64,000 nucleotides of DNA from Corynebacterium glyciniphilum AJ 3170 (GTDB lineage: Bacteria; Actinomycetota; Actinomycetes; Mycobacteriales; Mycobacteriaceae), in assembly GCF_007673095.1 (NCBI RefSeq), contig NZ_VDYZ01000003.1, positions 124,001 through 188,000 on the forward strand, in the 5' to 3' direction. The position numbers were made by a program, and so were the translations under genes. Below, piece after piece: positions 45,404-53,815 of the stretch (the first letter of the stretch is position 1; the number at the start of each line of letters is the position of its first letter). The notes below the pieces were generated by a model that saw only the letters and a list, made by a program, of their open reading frames with translations, was not told where the DNA came from and ran no database searches.

Positions 45404-45930
45404 CCATCCGACGCTCCGCCCTCGCTGCATTGTTTGCGCTCCCCCTCATCCTCACCGCATGTGGCAGCGACGACCAGACCCCTGCGACCACGACCAGCAG
45501 TACCACATCCACGACAGTCAGCACTACGAGCTCAACCACTGTGAGCACGACCAGCAGCACAACGTCCGAGATGCCCGAACCGGAACCCATGGTCGAAGAA
45601 CCAGCAGCGGTAGAGCCCGTCCCCGAGCAACAAGGCATCTGGGCGCCACCCGGCCAGGGAACCAGGTGCCCCGGAACCGACGCCTACGTCTGGAACTACG
45701 CCGACTGCAATCCCTCCAACGGAGTAATCGACCCCGAAGAGTTCTACCGACTTACGGCACCAACCCCGGAATACGAAGAGCCCTATCGGTCCGACGGTTG
45801 CGTAGGCCCAGCCGCAACGTGTGGCTACTACGACGCCACCGGCGACCCAATCTGGGTCGACAAGGAGACCGGAGAGACCTCGCCGCGGTACTACGACGAG
45901 GATGGCAACCCCACCATGGAAGCCCCCTAG
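45400..45930 (+). CDS. Element lipoprotein 4
   Basis: 176 residues, overlapping the membrane protein gene. Signal MTIRRSALAALFALPLILTAC has lipobox LTAC, followed by a ~35-residue Ser/Thr linker (TTSSTTSTTVSTT), able to span the wall, and a Tyr/Pro/Asp-rich C-terminal domain with four cysteines (NYADCNPSNG, DGCVGPAATCGYYD). The layout suits a surface-exposed protein. Homology not recognised. Confidence 0.8.
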   Translation: MTIRRSALAALFALPLILTACGSDDQTPATTTSSTTSTTVSTTSSTTVSTTSSTTSEMPEPEPMVEEPAAVEPVPEQQGIWAPPGQGTRCPGTDAYVWNYADCNPSNGVIDPEEFYRLTAPTPEYEEPYRSDGCVGPAATCGYYDATGDPIWVDKETGETSPRYYDEDGNPTMEAP

Positions 45931-46011
45931 ACACGAAAAGCGGCCCCCACCACCGGGTCGTGTGACATAAACCACTCAAACACTGACGATTTAGACGCAA
46001 CAAGGTACGGT

Positions 46012-46647
46012 ATGGACCATGACAACGATCAGCCCGACACCCAAACAGACTCCCCGTCTGAACAGGGAGAGTCGACGCACGATCAAGCGAGCAGTAGTCA
46101 TCCCTCAGGATCAAGTCCTTCGACAGGCCTGGCACACCACCGGTCAGTCCCTCAGGGAAGCGATGAACAAGAACCGCTCGACGCCGAACCGCTAGACCCC
46201 GATGTCGCCCAACAGATTGGGCAGAGGGTTCTTTCTGTGACCCGAAGCGGACCGCTTCCGACAGTCGATGAGTTTAGAGGATACGACGGAGTCGTCGACG
46301 GGGCAGCCGACCGAATTCTCCGTATGGCAGAACTGTCCGCCGAGGCAGCCGCGGACGCGACATCCGCAAACGCCGAAGCTACAAGAGCGGAAGCTCAAGC
46401 TACCCTAGCTGGCGCTGATTCAGTCCGTCAGGACAGCGACTCAGTCAAGCGAGGACAGATCATCTTCGCGATCCTGTCGGTAGTCTGCATCATCGCGAGC
46501 ACTGTTCTTGGCGTGGCCGGAATGGGAGCAGCATCAATCGCCCCACTCGTAGCAGGAGTGATATCGGGTTTTGGAGTGCTCATCCGTCCAGTGAACCCAT
46601 CTCGCTGGCGCAACCATGGAGAATCGACACCCCCCAGCGGCGAGTAG
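46012..46647 (+). CDS. DUF2335-family membrane protein
   Basis: 211 residues. A polar N-terminal half (Ser/Asp/Gln rich) is followed by the family core LPTVDEFRGYDGVVDGAADRIL, a helix of Ala/Glu/Arg repeats (AEATRAEAQATLAGADS) and two TM helices near the end (IIFAILSVVCIIASTVLGV and a second Gly/Ala-rich one). DUF2335 proteins are common in accessory DNA and have no proven role. It follows the lipoprotein cassette by 81 bp with its own start. Confidence 0.72.
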   Translation: MDHDNDQPDTQTDSPSEQGESTHDQASSSHPSGSSPSTGLAHHRSVPQGSDEQEPLDAEPLDPDVAQQIGQRVLSVTRSGPLPTVDEFRGYDGVVDGAADRILRMAELSAEAAADATSANAEATRAEAQATLAGADSVRQDSDSVKRGQIIFAILSVVCIIASTVLGVAGMGAASIAPLVAGVISGFGVLIRPVNPSRWRNHGESTPPSGE

Positions 46648-46727
46648 TAGAAGGCCCCCACCGCCGGGCAGGGCGATGAGGGTGAATGTCCAACACATAT
46701 ACGCACGTCAGACAGGAGAAGTTTATC

Positions 46728-47707
46728 ATGAGCGTTCAACGACGCCCGAAGACCGGCAATCCAGCGAAAAGACGCCCGAAGTGGGTCGTACGCTACCGTG
46801 ACCCCAGCGGACGCGAGCACAGCAAGACCTTCACCTACGACGAATACAAGAGGCCAGAGAAAGCGGCGCATGCCTACGACCGGGAGCAGGCCCGCCTCCT
46901 CCAGCGACGCGAGTGGGTCGATGAGGACAACGCCCCGCTACTGAAAGACATCTGGCCGCTATGGGAGCAGATGGCCACGAACGAGGGAACCAAGGCAGTG
47001 CGGGAACGCGTCGGGAAAACCTCGGAGACCTCGGCAAGACGAAAATCACCGATCTGCGGCCGACTCAACTACGTACTTGGCAGGCGACCCCTGAAGATGG
47101 GGCGCCCGTGGGTGAAGGGGTGCACCGGACTGTCGCTGAATACCCGGGTGTCCTGGTGGACTTAGCTGTCCGGCTGCCTACACATGGCGGTCACGGACGA
47201 GATGCTGATCGTGAACCCCTGCAGCAATATCCCGGGGCCCGGGGCAGGGTCGGAGCCAGTGGATCCGCGGACCCTCCCGACGATGTCGCAGATCCGGACC
47301 ACCGTCGAACACGCGAACAACACGGGCCGGAACACGCTGGCGACGATGATCATCCTCGCGGTATCGACCGGCATGCGACCCGGCGAGGTCGGAGGACTGC
47401 GGTGGAAGAACATCGACCGTCAAGCCGGGGTGATCCATGTGGTCGAGCAGACTGTGCAACAGCCGACGGAAGATTCTGACGGGTGGGGCCCGCTGAAGAC
47501 CCGGTCGTCGCGGCGGAAGGTACCGGTGCCGCCGGAGACGATGAACCGGCTTCGCCGTCACCGGCTGAAGCACCCCGCCGACGCCGACGACGGATACCTA
47601 CTGGCATGTGCTCCCCGATGAGGAGGATCTGGTGCGGAATTCTGCGGCGGGTCTGGTGCGGGATGGGCTCGGAGTCGTCGACGCACGCAGAGCGGGGCGC
47701 GGAGGGC
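46728..47707 (+). pseudogene. Tyrosine recombinase (integrase), multiply broken
   Basis: Starts at ATG 46728 with an AP2-like/SAM-like N-terminal domain (PKWVVRYRDPSGREHSKTF; EKAAHAYDREQARLLQ). The frame then shifts near 47013 (GDLGKTKITDLRPTQLRTWQ), shifts back near 47102 (RPWVKGCTGLSLNTR), meets a TAG at 47163-47165, and resumes (AVTDEMLIVNP, ILAVSTGMRPGEVGGLRW with the first catalytic Arg). Near 47600 the catalytic H-x-x-R / H box is deleted and the sequence jumps into the C-terminal Tyr box (YWHVLPDEED). It cannot be active. Confidence 0.88.
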
Positions 47708-47725
47708 TAAAACCCCCTCTGACCT

Positions 47726-48895
47726 CTACGCGAGGATCTGGCGGCCCATGACCATGCGGCAGACCTGGTTGGTGCCCTCGTAGATCTGGGTGATCTTCGC
47801 GTCGCGCATCATGCGCTCGACCGGGAAGTCACGGGTGTAGCCGTACCCGCCGAGCAGCTGTACCGCATCGGTGGTCACCTGCATCGCGATGTCCGAAGCG
47901 AAGGTCTTCGACCCGGCGGCCAGCAGCCCCAGCTTCTCCCCGCCCTCTGCCTCACCGCGCTCGGCGTTGGAGGCCGCAGTGTAGATCATCAACCGTGCAG
48001 CGTCGATCTTCATCTTCATGTCGGCGAGCATGAACTGCGTGTTCTGGAACGCCGCAATGGGCTTGCCGAACTGCTTGCGCTCCTTGACGTACTCCACTGC
48101 GGCGTCGAACGCGCCCTGGGCGATACCGAGCGCCTGGGCCCCGATCGTCGGCCGGGTATGATCCAGGGTCGCCAAGGCGGTCTTGAAACCGGTCCCCTCG
48201 TCCCCGATGATGCGGTCGCCGGGGATCCGGCAGTCCTCGAAGTACAGCTCCGCAGTGGGTGAGCCCTTGATGCCCAGCTTGTGCTCGAGGCCACCGACCC
48301 GGAATCCGGGATCGTCCTTGTGCACCATGAAAGCGGAGATCCCGTTGGCACCGGCCTCGGGATCAGTCACAGCCATCACGGTGTACCAGGTGGATTTGCC
48401 ACCGTTGGTGATGAAGCACTTGGAACCGTTGAGGACCCACTCGTCACCGTCCTTGGCCGCCTTGGTCTTCATGCCGCCGGCATCAGAGCCGGCCTCACGT
48501 TCGGTGAGCGCGTAGGACGCCATCGCACCGTTGACGATGTCCGGGAGGACCTGCTGCTTGAGTTCCTCGGACCCCGACAGGATCAGGCCCATCGTGCCGA
48601 GCTTGTTCACCGCCGGGATCAGTGAGGACGCCCCGCATACACGCGCGACTTCCTCGATGACGATCACCGCTGCCAGGGAGTCACCCCCCTGTCCGCCGTA
48701 GGCCTCACCGACGTGGATCGCGTTGAACCCGCTGTCATTGAGTGCCTTCAAAGCCTCTTCCGGGAAGCGCTCGTCGGCGTCGACGGCAGCAGCGTACGGA
48801 GCGATCTCCTGCTCCGACAGCCCCCGGATACTGTCGCGGAGCTCGCGGTATTCTTCCGGCAACTGGAAAAGGTCAAAATCAGGGTTGAAAGCCAT
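47726..48895 (-). CDS. Acyl-CoA dehydrogenase (integration target)
   Basis: 389 residues, full length. FAD-dependent dehydrogenase with ALTEREAGSDAGG, the catalytic Glu in YEGTNQ and the C-terminal VCRMVMGRQILA. It introduces a trans-2 double bond into acyl-CoA. The att core covers the codons for QIYEGT, and the last 15 codons (47726-47771) lie on the element side of the core, so the element restores the gene. ATG 48895 is the start; it is divergent from the lipoprotein at 49013. Confidence 0.93.
   Translation of the reverse strand: MAFNPDFDLFQLPEEYRELRDSIRGLSEQEIAPYAAAVDADERFPEEALKALNDSGFNAIHVGEAYGGQGGDSLAAVIVIEEVARVCGASSLIPAVNKLGTMGLILSGSEELKQQVLPDIVNGAMASYALTEREAGSDAGGMKTKAAKDGDEWVLNGSKCFITNGGKSTWYTVMAVTDPEAGANGISAFMVHKDDPGFRVGGLEHKLGIKGSPTAELYFEDCRIPGDRIIGDEGTGFKTALATLDHTRPTIGAQALGIAQGAFDAAVEYVKERKQFGKPIAAFQNTQFMLADMKMKIDAARLMIYTAASNAERGEAEGGEKLGLLAAGSKTFASDIAMQVTTDAVQLLGGYGYTRDFPVERMMRDAKITQIYEGTNQVCRMVMGRQILA
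47772..47789. repeat. Right att copy (attR core) inside the acyl-CoA dehydrogenase gene
   Basis: Exact second copy of the 18-bp core. It encodes part of the conserved catalytic segment QIYEGTNQ, a typical choice of a conserved protein-coding attB. Confidence 0.8.
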
Positions 48896-48999
48896 GAACG
48901 TCAGTCTCCTGGGAAATCGTTGGAAATGCTCGCACCGGACGTTACCCGGGACAGTCCGCCTGCACCGCGGTACGCCGAACCCGATGATGTGATTCAGCC

Positions 49000-49012
49000 T
49001 ACACTGGGGGTC
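49000..49012 (+). promoter_or_regulatory. Putative -10 for a leaderless lipoprotein mRNA
   Basis: TACACT at 49000-49005 ends 7 nt before ATG 49013; no Shine-Dalgarno is present in the divergent gap from the dehydrogenase gene. Confidence 0.45.
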
Positions 49013-49762
49013 ATGGTTACTCAGCGCCCGCAGGAGACTCCGAACAGCACAGATACCACCACCAGCGCGGCCGGTCGCGCCAGGTTCCGTCGCACCGGGA
49101 CTGTGGGAGCTGTAGGGGCGTCAGTGGTTCTGGCGATGTCGGTTCTCAGCGCGTGTTCCGACGGAGACAGTTCGACGGACGCGGGCACGACACCGATCGA
49201 GGACGCCGGGTCCACCAGTGACTCTGCCGCGGAACCCGCCGACACTGCTGCCGGCACTCCTGCCGACAGTGGTGACAACGCCGGGGACAACGGTAGTAAC
49301 GGTAGTTCGGGCGGTGAAGACCGCTGTACGACCGACGGTCTCGACATCACACTGGGCCAGAGCCAGGGTGCGGCTGGCAGCCTGCTCCTGGACGTCGACT
49401 TCACCAACTCCGCGTCCGAGGACTGCACCCTGTCCGGGTTCCCCGGGATCGCACTCGTCGACGACGCCGGCGATCCGATCGGCGCCCCTGCAGTCCGCGA
49501 GGACAACGCCCCCGGCGGAGTTGTGGACCTCCGCCCCGGCGACTCGGCTACCGCAGCCCTCAAGATCAGTCGGGCAGAGAACTACGATGACCAGACCTGT
49601 GGCCCGACTCCCGCGGACGGACTGCAGGTCATCGTGCCCGAGGAAACCGACACCACAGTCCTGAACTTCACCGACGGTTCCGGCGACCTCACCCAGGTCA
49701 CCGCGTGCAGCGACGACTCGGTGGAGCTGCTGTCCGTCCAGCCCCTCACTGCTGGCGCGTGA
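49013..49762 (+). CDS. DUF4232 lipoprotein
   Basis: 249 residues from ATG 49013. An unusually long polar N-terminus (~30 residues) precedes the signal helix and lipobox LSAC near residue 45. A Ser/Asp/Ala/Gly linker leads to the DUF4232 beta-sandwich (RCTTDGLDITLGQSQGAAG, SEDCTLSGFPGIALVDDAG), with a conserved disulfide pair. The stop overlaps the next gene as GTGA, so they are coupled. Function of the family is unknown; a surface-binding role is inferred. Confidence 0.85.
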   Translation: MVTQRPQETPNSTDTTTSAAGRARFRRTGTVGAVGASVVLAMSVLSACSDGDSSTDAGTTPIEDAGSTSDSAAEPADTAAGTPADSGDNAGDNGSNGSSGGEDRCTTDGLDITLGQSQGAAGSLLLDVDFTNSASEDCTLSGFPGIALVDDAGDPIGAPAVREDNAPGGVVDLRPGDSATAALKISRAENYDDQTCGPTPADGLQVIVPEETDTTVLNFTDGSGDLTQVTACSDDSVELLSVQPLTAGA

Positions 49763-51540
49763 TCCGGGCACTTACTCCCGTCGTCATCACAGTCGCCGTC
49801 CTGGTGCTGCGGGGGTGGCAGCTGAGCCAACGAAGCTTCTACTGGGATGACCTGGTCATTCCTGCCCGCTTCCGGGACACCGGTCTGTGGGTCCCCTACG
49901 ACGGTCATCTCATGCCCGGCTCCGCAGCCGTGCAGATCCTCGCAGACTCCGTGGCCCCCTTGCAGTGGTGGCTACCTGCGGTCGTCACTGTTGCTGCGAC
50001 CGCTCTGGCAGCGTTCCTCTGGTGGCGTCTGCTCGGTCACCTCACAGACAGGCGGCTGGTCCGCACCGTCGCCTTCACCGCGATAATGTTCTCGCCGTTT
50101 CTGGGAACCGCCTCCGGCTGGTGGTCAGCAGGCATCAATGCCCTCGCCTGGCAGGTCACGGCCGCAGGAGTCGGCATCATCGTGCTGTCCACCCCGGCGC
50201 GTTCGGGGCTGGGTACGACGACGGTCCGTTCCCTGGCCGCGAGCATCGTGCTGTTCGCTGGTCTGTCCATGACGGAGAAGTCGCTGTCAGTGGTTCCTGC
50301 GTTGTTCGTGGTGGCGCTGGTGCTGCGTGCGGGTGGACGACGGAACTCGCTGCCCGTGTTCAGCCTGCCGGGTGTGTTGACCGGTGGATGGGTCGTTGTC
50401 TACCTGCTTCTTGTCGACCGGTCTTCGGGGGCGTTCGCTCCTGCTCTCGACGGGATCACCACGGCGCTCGGTTCCTCGGTTCTGCCGGGGGTCCTCGGTG
50501 GTCCCTGGAGTTGGGACCGGTGGAACCCGTCTCCCGCGTTCTCGACGACTCCTGGCGCACTCCGGGTCGCGGCCGCACTGGTGGTGGTCGGACTTGTTAC
50601 GGCCTACCTTGTCCACCTGCGGGGCCGGTTCCTCACCGGCCTTGCCGCCCTGGCGGGTTCTGCGGGCTACCTTGTGGTCATCCTGCTGCTGCTTCGCGAG
50701 GGGCGCACCGGTGAAGGATCGACAGACCTGTTGGCCCGTGGCATGCACTACTACGCCGACTGGTGGGCAGTCACCGTCCTCCTTCTTGTTGCGGCGGTGG
50801 CCGGGGCTCCGCGCCCGGAGGCCCGCCGTGCTGGCCCCGCGGGGTCCGCTGCCCGGGCGAAACCGCAGACGGCAGCTGCGGGGGTGGTCTGCCTCCTGTT
50901 CATCGTGAGCTCGACCGTGTCCACCGTCACATGGGTTTCCGCGTGGTCCGGGGATGAGACCGGCAATTATCTTGCCGGAGTACGCCAGGCGGTGGGTGAC
51001 GCTGAGTCTTCCGGTGTTCCCTTTCCGGACCAGAACACCCCGCTTGAGGTACTCACCCCGCTGATGTCGCCGTACAACACGGTCGGTGCGGTGGCGGGTC
51101 GGCTGCACGGCGGTGGCGGCATCGGCGCAGTCACCACGAATCCGCGGGTCGTGACACCCGACGGCCGGGTCGTGGATGCCGCGGTGCTCGACATCGCCAG
51201 AAGCGCTGCGGGAGACGCCCCTGACTGCGGCGTCCGGGTAGAAGCCGGCCAGCCCCAGATCATCACCGTTGATCCCGCGCTCCCCTTCGGGGACTGGACT
51301 TGGGAGTTCACCGCGACGGCCGACGAGCCTGTCACCGTGGGGCTGTCCACCCCGAACGGGCTCGAGGAAGAGTCGCAGTGGCGTGCACGGACCGTGGATG
51401 TCGAGGTGGGCACTGATCTCGTGACCAGGTGGGTCAATCTGTCCGGCGGCGGCGGGACGATCCTGGCAGAGATCGACGGTCCGCCCGGTTCCCACGTCTG
51501 TGTCGGTGCCGGTGCGGTGGGCCCGCTTCTGGCCCGCTAG
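49759..51540 (+). CDS. Polytopic membrane protein, GT-C glycosyltransferase-like
   Basis: 593 residues from GTG 49759. About 11 TM helices, with an early extracytoplasmic loop containing SFYWDDLVIPARF (Asp-Asp near residues 33-34), the position of the catalytic Asp in GT-C enzymes that use polyprenyl-linked sugars. A C-terminal extracytoplasmic domain (~420-593) is beta-rich with two cysteines. The architecture resembles arabinan/mannan-adding envelope enzymes, but no specific relative is recognised. Coupled to the DUF4232 lipoprotein. Confidence 0.7.
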   Translation: MIRALTPVVITVAVLVLRGWQLSQRSFYWDDLVIPARFRDTGLWVPYDGHLMPGSAAVQILADSVAPLQWWLPAVVTVAATALAAFLWWRLLGHLTDRRLVRTVAFTAIMFSPFLGTASGWWSAGINALAWQVTAAGVGIIVLSTPARSGLGTTTVRSLAASIVLFAGLSMTEKSLSVVPALFVVALVLRAGGRRNSLPVFSLPGVLTGGWVVVYLLLVDRSSGAFAPALDGITTALGSSVLPGVLGGPWSWDRWNPSPAFSTTPGALRVAAALVVVGLVTAYLVHLRGRFLTGLAALAGSAGYLVVILLLLREGRTGEGSTDLLARGMHYYADWWAVTVLLLVAAVAGAPRPEARRAGPAGSAARAKPQTAAAGVVCLLFIVSSTVSTVTWVSAWSGDETGNYLAGVRQAVGDAESSGVPFPDQNTPLEVLTPLMSPYNTVGAVAGRLHGGGGIGAVTTNPRVVTPDGRVVDAAVLDIARSAAGDAPDCGVRVEAGQPQIITVDPALPFGDWTWEFTATADEPVTVGLSTPNGLEEESQWRARTVDVEVGTDLVTRWVNLSGGGGTILAEIDGPPGSHVCVGAGAVGPLLAR

Positions 51541-51592
51541 GCTGGGGGCGAGATCCAGGACACAAACGACCTCGACGAAAGGCACCCACACC

Positions 51593-52261
51593 ATGTACGA
51601 CATCGTCATCATCGGCGGCCACGGGAAGGTGGCCTTGCTGACGGCACCGATGCTCGTCGAGTCGGGCAGCACCGTGACGTCGGTGATCCGCTCCCGTGAC
51701 CAGTTCAACGAGGTCAGGGAGACCGGTGCGACCCCGACTGTGGCGGATATCGAATCCATGAGCACCGACGCCATCGCCGAACTCCTTGAGGGGCATGACA
51801 CCGTCATCTGGGCGGCAGGCGCCGGCGGAGGGGATCCCGAGCGCACCTGGGCGGTGGACCGTGACGCGGCGATCCGCACCATCAACGCCGCCGAAGAGGT
51901 GGGTATCAGTCGCTTCATCATGGTGTCGTGGTCGGGTTCCTATCTCGACCACTGCATTCCCGAGGACAGCGACTTCTACCCGTACGCAGAGTCGAAGGCG
52001 GCTGCCGACCAGCATCTCCGCGATTCCGAACTCGACTGGACGATCATCGCGCCGAGCAAACTGACCGATGACCGGGATCGCGGTGGGATCGAGATCCTTC
52101 CGGAGGGCGACGGACGGACCGACGCCACCGAGGTACCGCGGGAGACCGTGGCCCAGACCATTGTCGCTGCACTGGAGTGCCCGCAGACCTCAGCACGGAC
52201 GATCAGGTTCAACGAGGGCAATGAAGATCCCCACGAGGCGTTGCGGAGGATCGAGTGGTGA
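51593..52261 (+). CDS. NAD(P)-binding atypical SDR (NmrA/YtfG-like)
   Basis: 222 residues from ATG 51593. The cofactor motif is IIGGHGKVALL (GxxGxxA) at residues ~6-16, and a YAESKAAADQ segment carries the Tyr-x-x-x-Lys of SDR proteins. Such small atypical SDRs reduce unsaturated carbonyls or sense NADPH. The stop overlaps the patatin gene. Substrate unknown. Confidence 0.85.
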   Translation: MYDIVIIGGHGKVALLTAPMLVESGSTVTSVIRSRDQFNEVRETGATPTVADIESMSTDAIAELLEGHDTVIWAAGAGGGDPERTWAVDRDAAIRTINAAEEVGISRFIMVSWSGSYLDHCIPEDSDFYPYAESKAAADQHLRDSELDWTIIAPSKLTDDRDRGGIEILPEGDGRTDATEVPRETVAQTIVAALECPQTSARTIRFNEGNEDPHEALRRIEW

Positions 52262-53154
52262 CCCCCTCCGACTCAGCACACCTGGAAGCTCCCGATGTCG
52301 CCCTCCTTTTCGAGGGCGGGGGAATGCGCAACAGTTACACTGCGGCCTGCGTGTCCGAGCTCATCGAGCGGCAGATCCGTTTCGGCTGGGTCGGCGGAAT
52401 CTCCGCCGGCGCATCACACACGGTGAACTTCCTGTCCCACGACGCAGAGCGTGCCAGGCAGAGTTTCGTGGAATTCGGCGCGGCCCCGGGCACAGGCGGT
52501 ATCAGCTCTTTCCTCCGTGGCGACGGCTACTTCAACGCCGAATTCATCTATGAGACTTCAGGGCTGCCGGGCAACGAGTTTCCTTTCGACTGGGAGGAGT
52601 TCTCCGCTGACCCGACACCGTTCCGCATCGGCGCCATGCATGCCCGGACCGGTGAAACGGTCTACTGGGGCCGGGACGACATCCCGGACCTGCAGTCGTT
52701 GATGAAGAGAGTCAGGGCGTCGTCGACGATGCCCGTACTGATGAAGACGCCTGAGGTCGACGGCGAGCCCTATGTCGACGGAGCCCTGGGGTCCTCCGGC
52801 GGAATTCTGCTGGAGGCGGCCGAGGACGATGGCTTCGAGAAATTCCTGGTCATCTGTACCCGCCCACGCGATTACGTTAAACCCGAGGTCAAGTACCCCG
52901 GGGCGGTGCGCCGGGTGCTCAGGGACACTCCTGCTGTCGCCGAGGCCGTCATCACCCGCCCTGCCCGCTACAACGCCACCAAGCGCCGTCTCCTCGAGTT
53001 GGAGGCCCAGGGCCGTGCACTGCTGTTCTTCCCTGACCATATGCGTATCGCGAACACCGAGCGCAAGATCGACAAGTTGCGGGCGTCCTACGAGGACGGA
53101 GCGGCACAGACCAGTGCCGACTGGTCCCGGTGGATGGAGTTCCTCACGGCGTAG
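52255..53154 (+). CDS. Patatin-like phospholipase
   Basis: 299 residues from GTG 52255 (GTG 52258, giving a GTGA overlap with the upstream stop, is equally good). Patatin signatures are intact: oxyanion FEGGGMRNSYTAA, nucleophile elbow GGISAGAS and the catalytic DG dyad in YVDGALGSSGG. The C-terminal third is helical. The enzyme hydrolyses acyl groups of lipids; location is cytoplasmic as no signal is seen. Coupled to the SDR gene. Confidence 0.88.
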   Translation: MVTPSDSAHLEAPDVALLFEGGGMRNSYTAACVSELIERQIRFGWVGGISAGASHTVNFLSHDAERARQSFVEFGAAPGTGGISSFLRGDGYFNAEFIYETSGLPGNEFPFDWEEFSADPTPFRIGAMHARTGETVYWGRDDIPDLQSLMKRVRASSTMPVLMKTPEVDGEPYVDGALGSSGGILLEAAEDDGFEKFLVICTRPRDYVKPEVKYPGAVRRVLRDTPAVAEAVITRPARYNATKRRLLELEAQGRALLFFPDHMRIANTERKIDKLRASYEDGAAQTSADWSRWMEFLTA

Positions 53155-53187
53155 TCCGTAGTCGCTGACCGGCGGCCGGCTTCCCTG

Positions 53188-53200
53188 TACAGTTCGATCC
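53188..53200 (+). promoter_or_regulatory. Putative -10 for a leaderless mRNA
   Basis: TACAGT at 53188-53193, seven bases before ATG 53201; identical hexamer and spacing to those before the gene at 21743. Confidence 0.4.
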
Positions 53201-53731
53201 ATGGACGCCAGGCCCCGCGGAGACGGGCTCCTCCGCCCCTCCGATCTGCCCGAGGTCATCGCGCACCGACGCGCTCTCCTCCGGCGCAGCCGTGTCTCCC
53301 CTGCTGAGTTCGCCGCCTCCACGGACGATCTCCGGCGCATCGACAGGATGATCACCGCGAATGAGGACAAGGCACAGTCCCCGGCGTCCGCCGTGGCATG
53401 GACCGTGGTGGTCACAGCCATTGCGGGGCTGCTCATATTCGGTGGGTTCCGACTCATCACCGCTGTCACTGAACCGCAGGTCTGGAACGTCGCTGTGACG
53501 GCCGGAGGCCTGCTTATGGTCCTCGGCGGTTCCTTCAGCGGCGTACTGTGCCTGGTCTATCTGTGGGCAGGGGTCGCACTGCGCCGTCGGTGCATCCGGC
53601 AGGACCGCGCATTCCGGTCCTCCGTGAGCGCATTGTTGTCCGAGGTCGACGAAGGGGCTGCAGTCACCGGTTCCAGTCGTGCCTGGTTGGTTGATCAGCT
53701 CAACGCTGTCGGGGAAGAAGAGAGGCGGTAG
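53201..53731 (+). CDS. Membrane protein, function unknown
   Basis: 176 residues: a charged Arg-rich N-terminal domain (~70 residues with LRRSRVSPAEFAAS), two TM helices (AVAWTVVVTAIAGLLIFGGF; AVTAGGLLMVLGGSFSGVLC) and a charged C-terminal tail. No motif recognised. It follows the patatin gene by 46 bp with its own promoter. Confidence 0.65.
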   Translation: MDARPRGDGLLRPSDLPEVIAHRRALLRRSRVSPAEFAASTDDLRRIDRMITANEDKAQSPASAVAWTVVVTAIAGLLIFGGFRLITAVTEPQVWNVAVTAGGLLMVLGGSFSGVLCLVYLWAGVALRRRCIRQDRAFRSSVSALLSEVDEGAAVTGSSRAWLVDQLNAVGEEERR

Positions 53732-53815
53732 CGGGTAACGTTCCCGCAGCGTAGTCGATTGTTTCTTTGAGTGAACCACTATCGGACTTTCTCACCATCC
53801 TGGAAGTGATGCACC

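Larger units (their letters stand above)
42740..47789. mobile_element. Integrated element (lysogeny-module remnant) between 18-bp direct repeats
   Basis: The sequence gtgccctcgtagatctgg occurs exactly at 42740-42757 and 47772-47789. The right copy is inside the acyl-CoA dehydrogenase gene, and the 46 bp to its left restore that gene's C-terminal codons. Between the copies lie a repressor-like remnant, ImmA, lipoproteins, a DUF2335 protein and a broken integrase. Base composition is visibly less GC-rich than the surroundings. No structural, replication or transfer genes are present, so it is a small or much reduced element. Confidence 0.8.

Noticed and set aside
42740..47789. Functional prophage
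   Set aside because: No capsid, tail, lysis or replication genes, and the integrase is broken.
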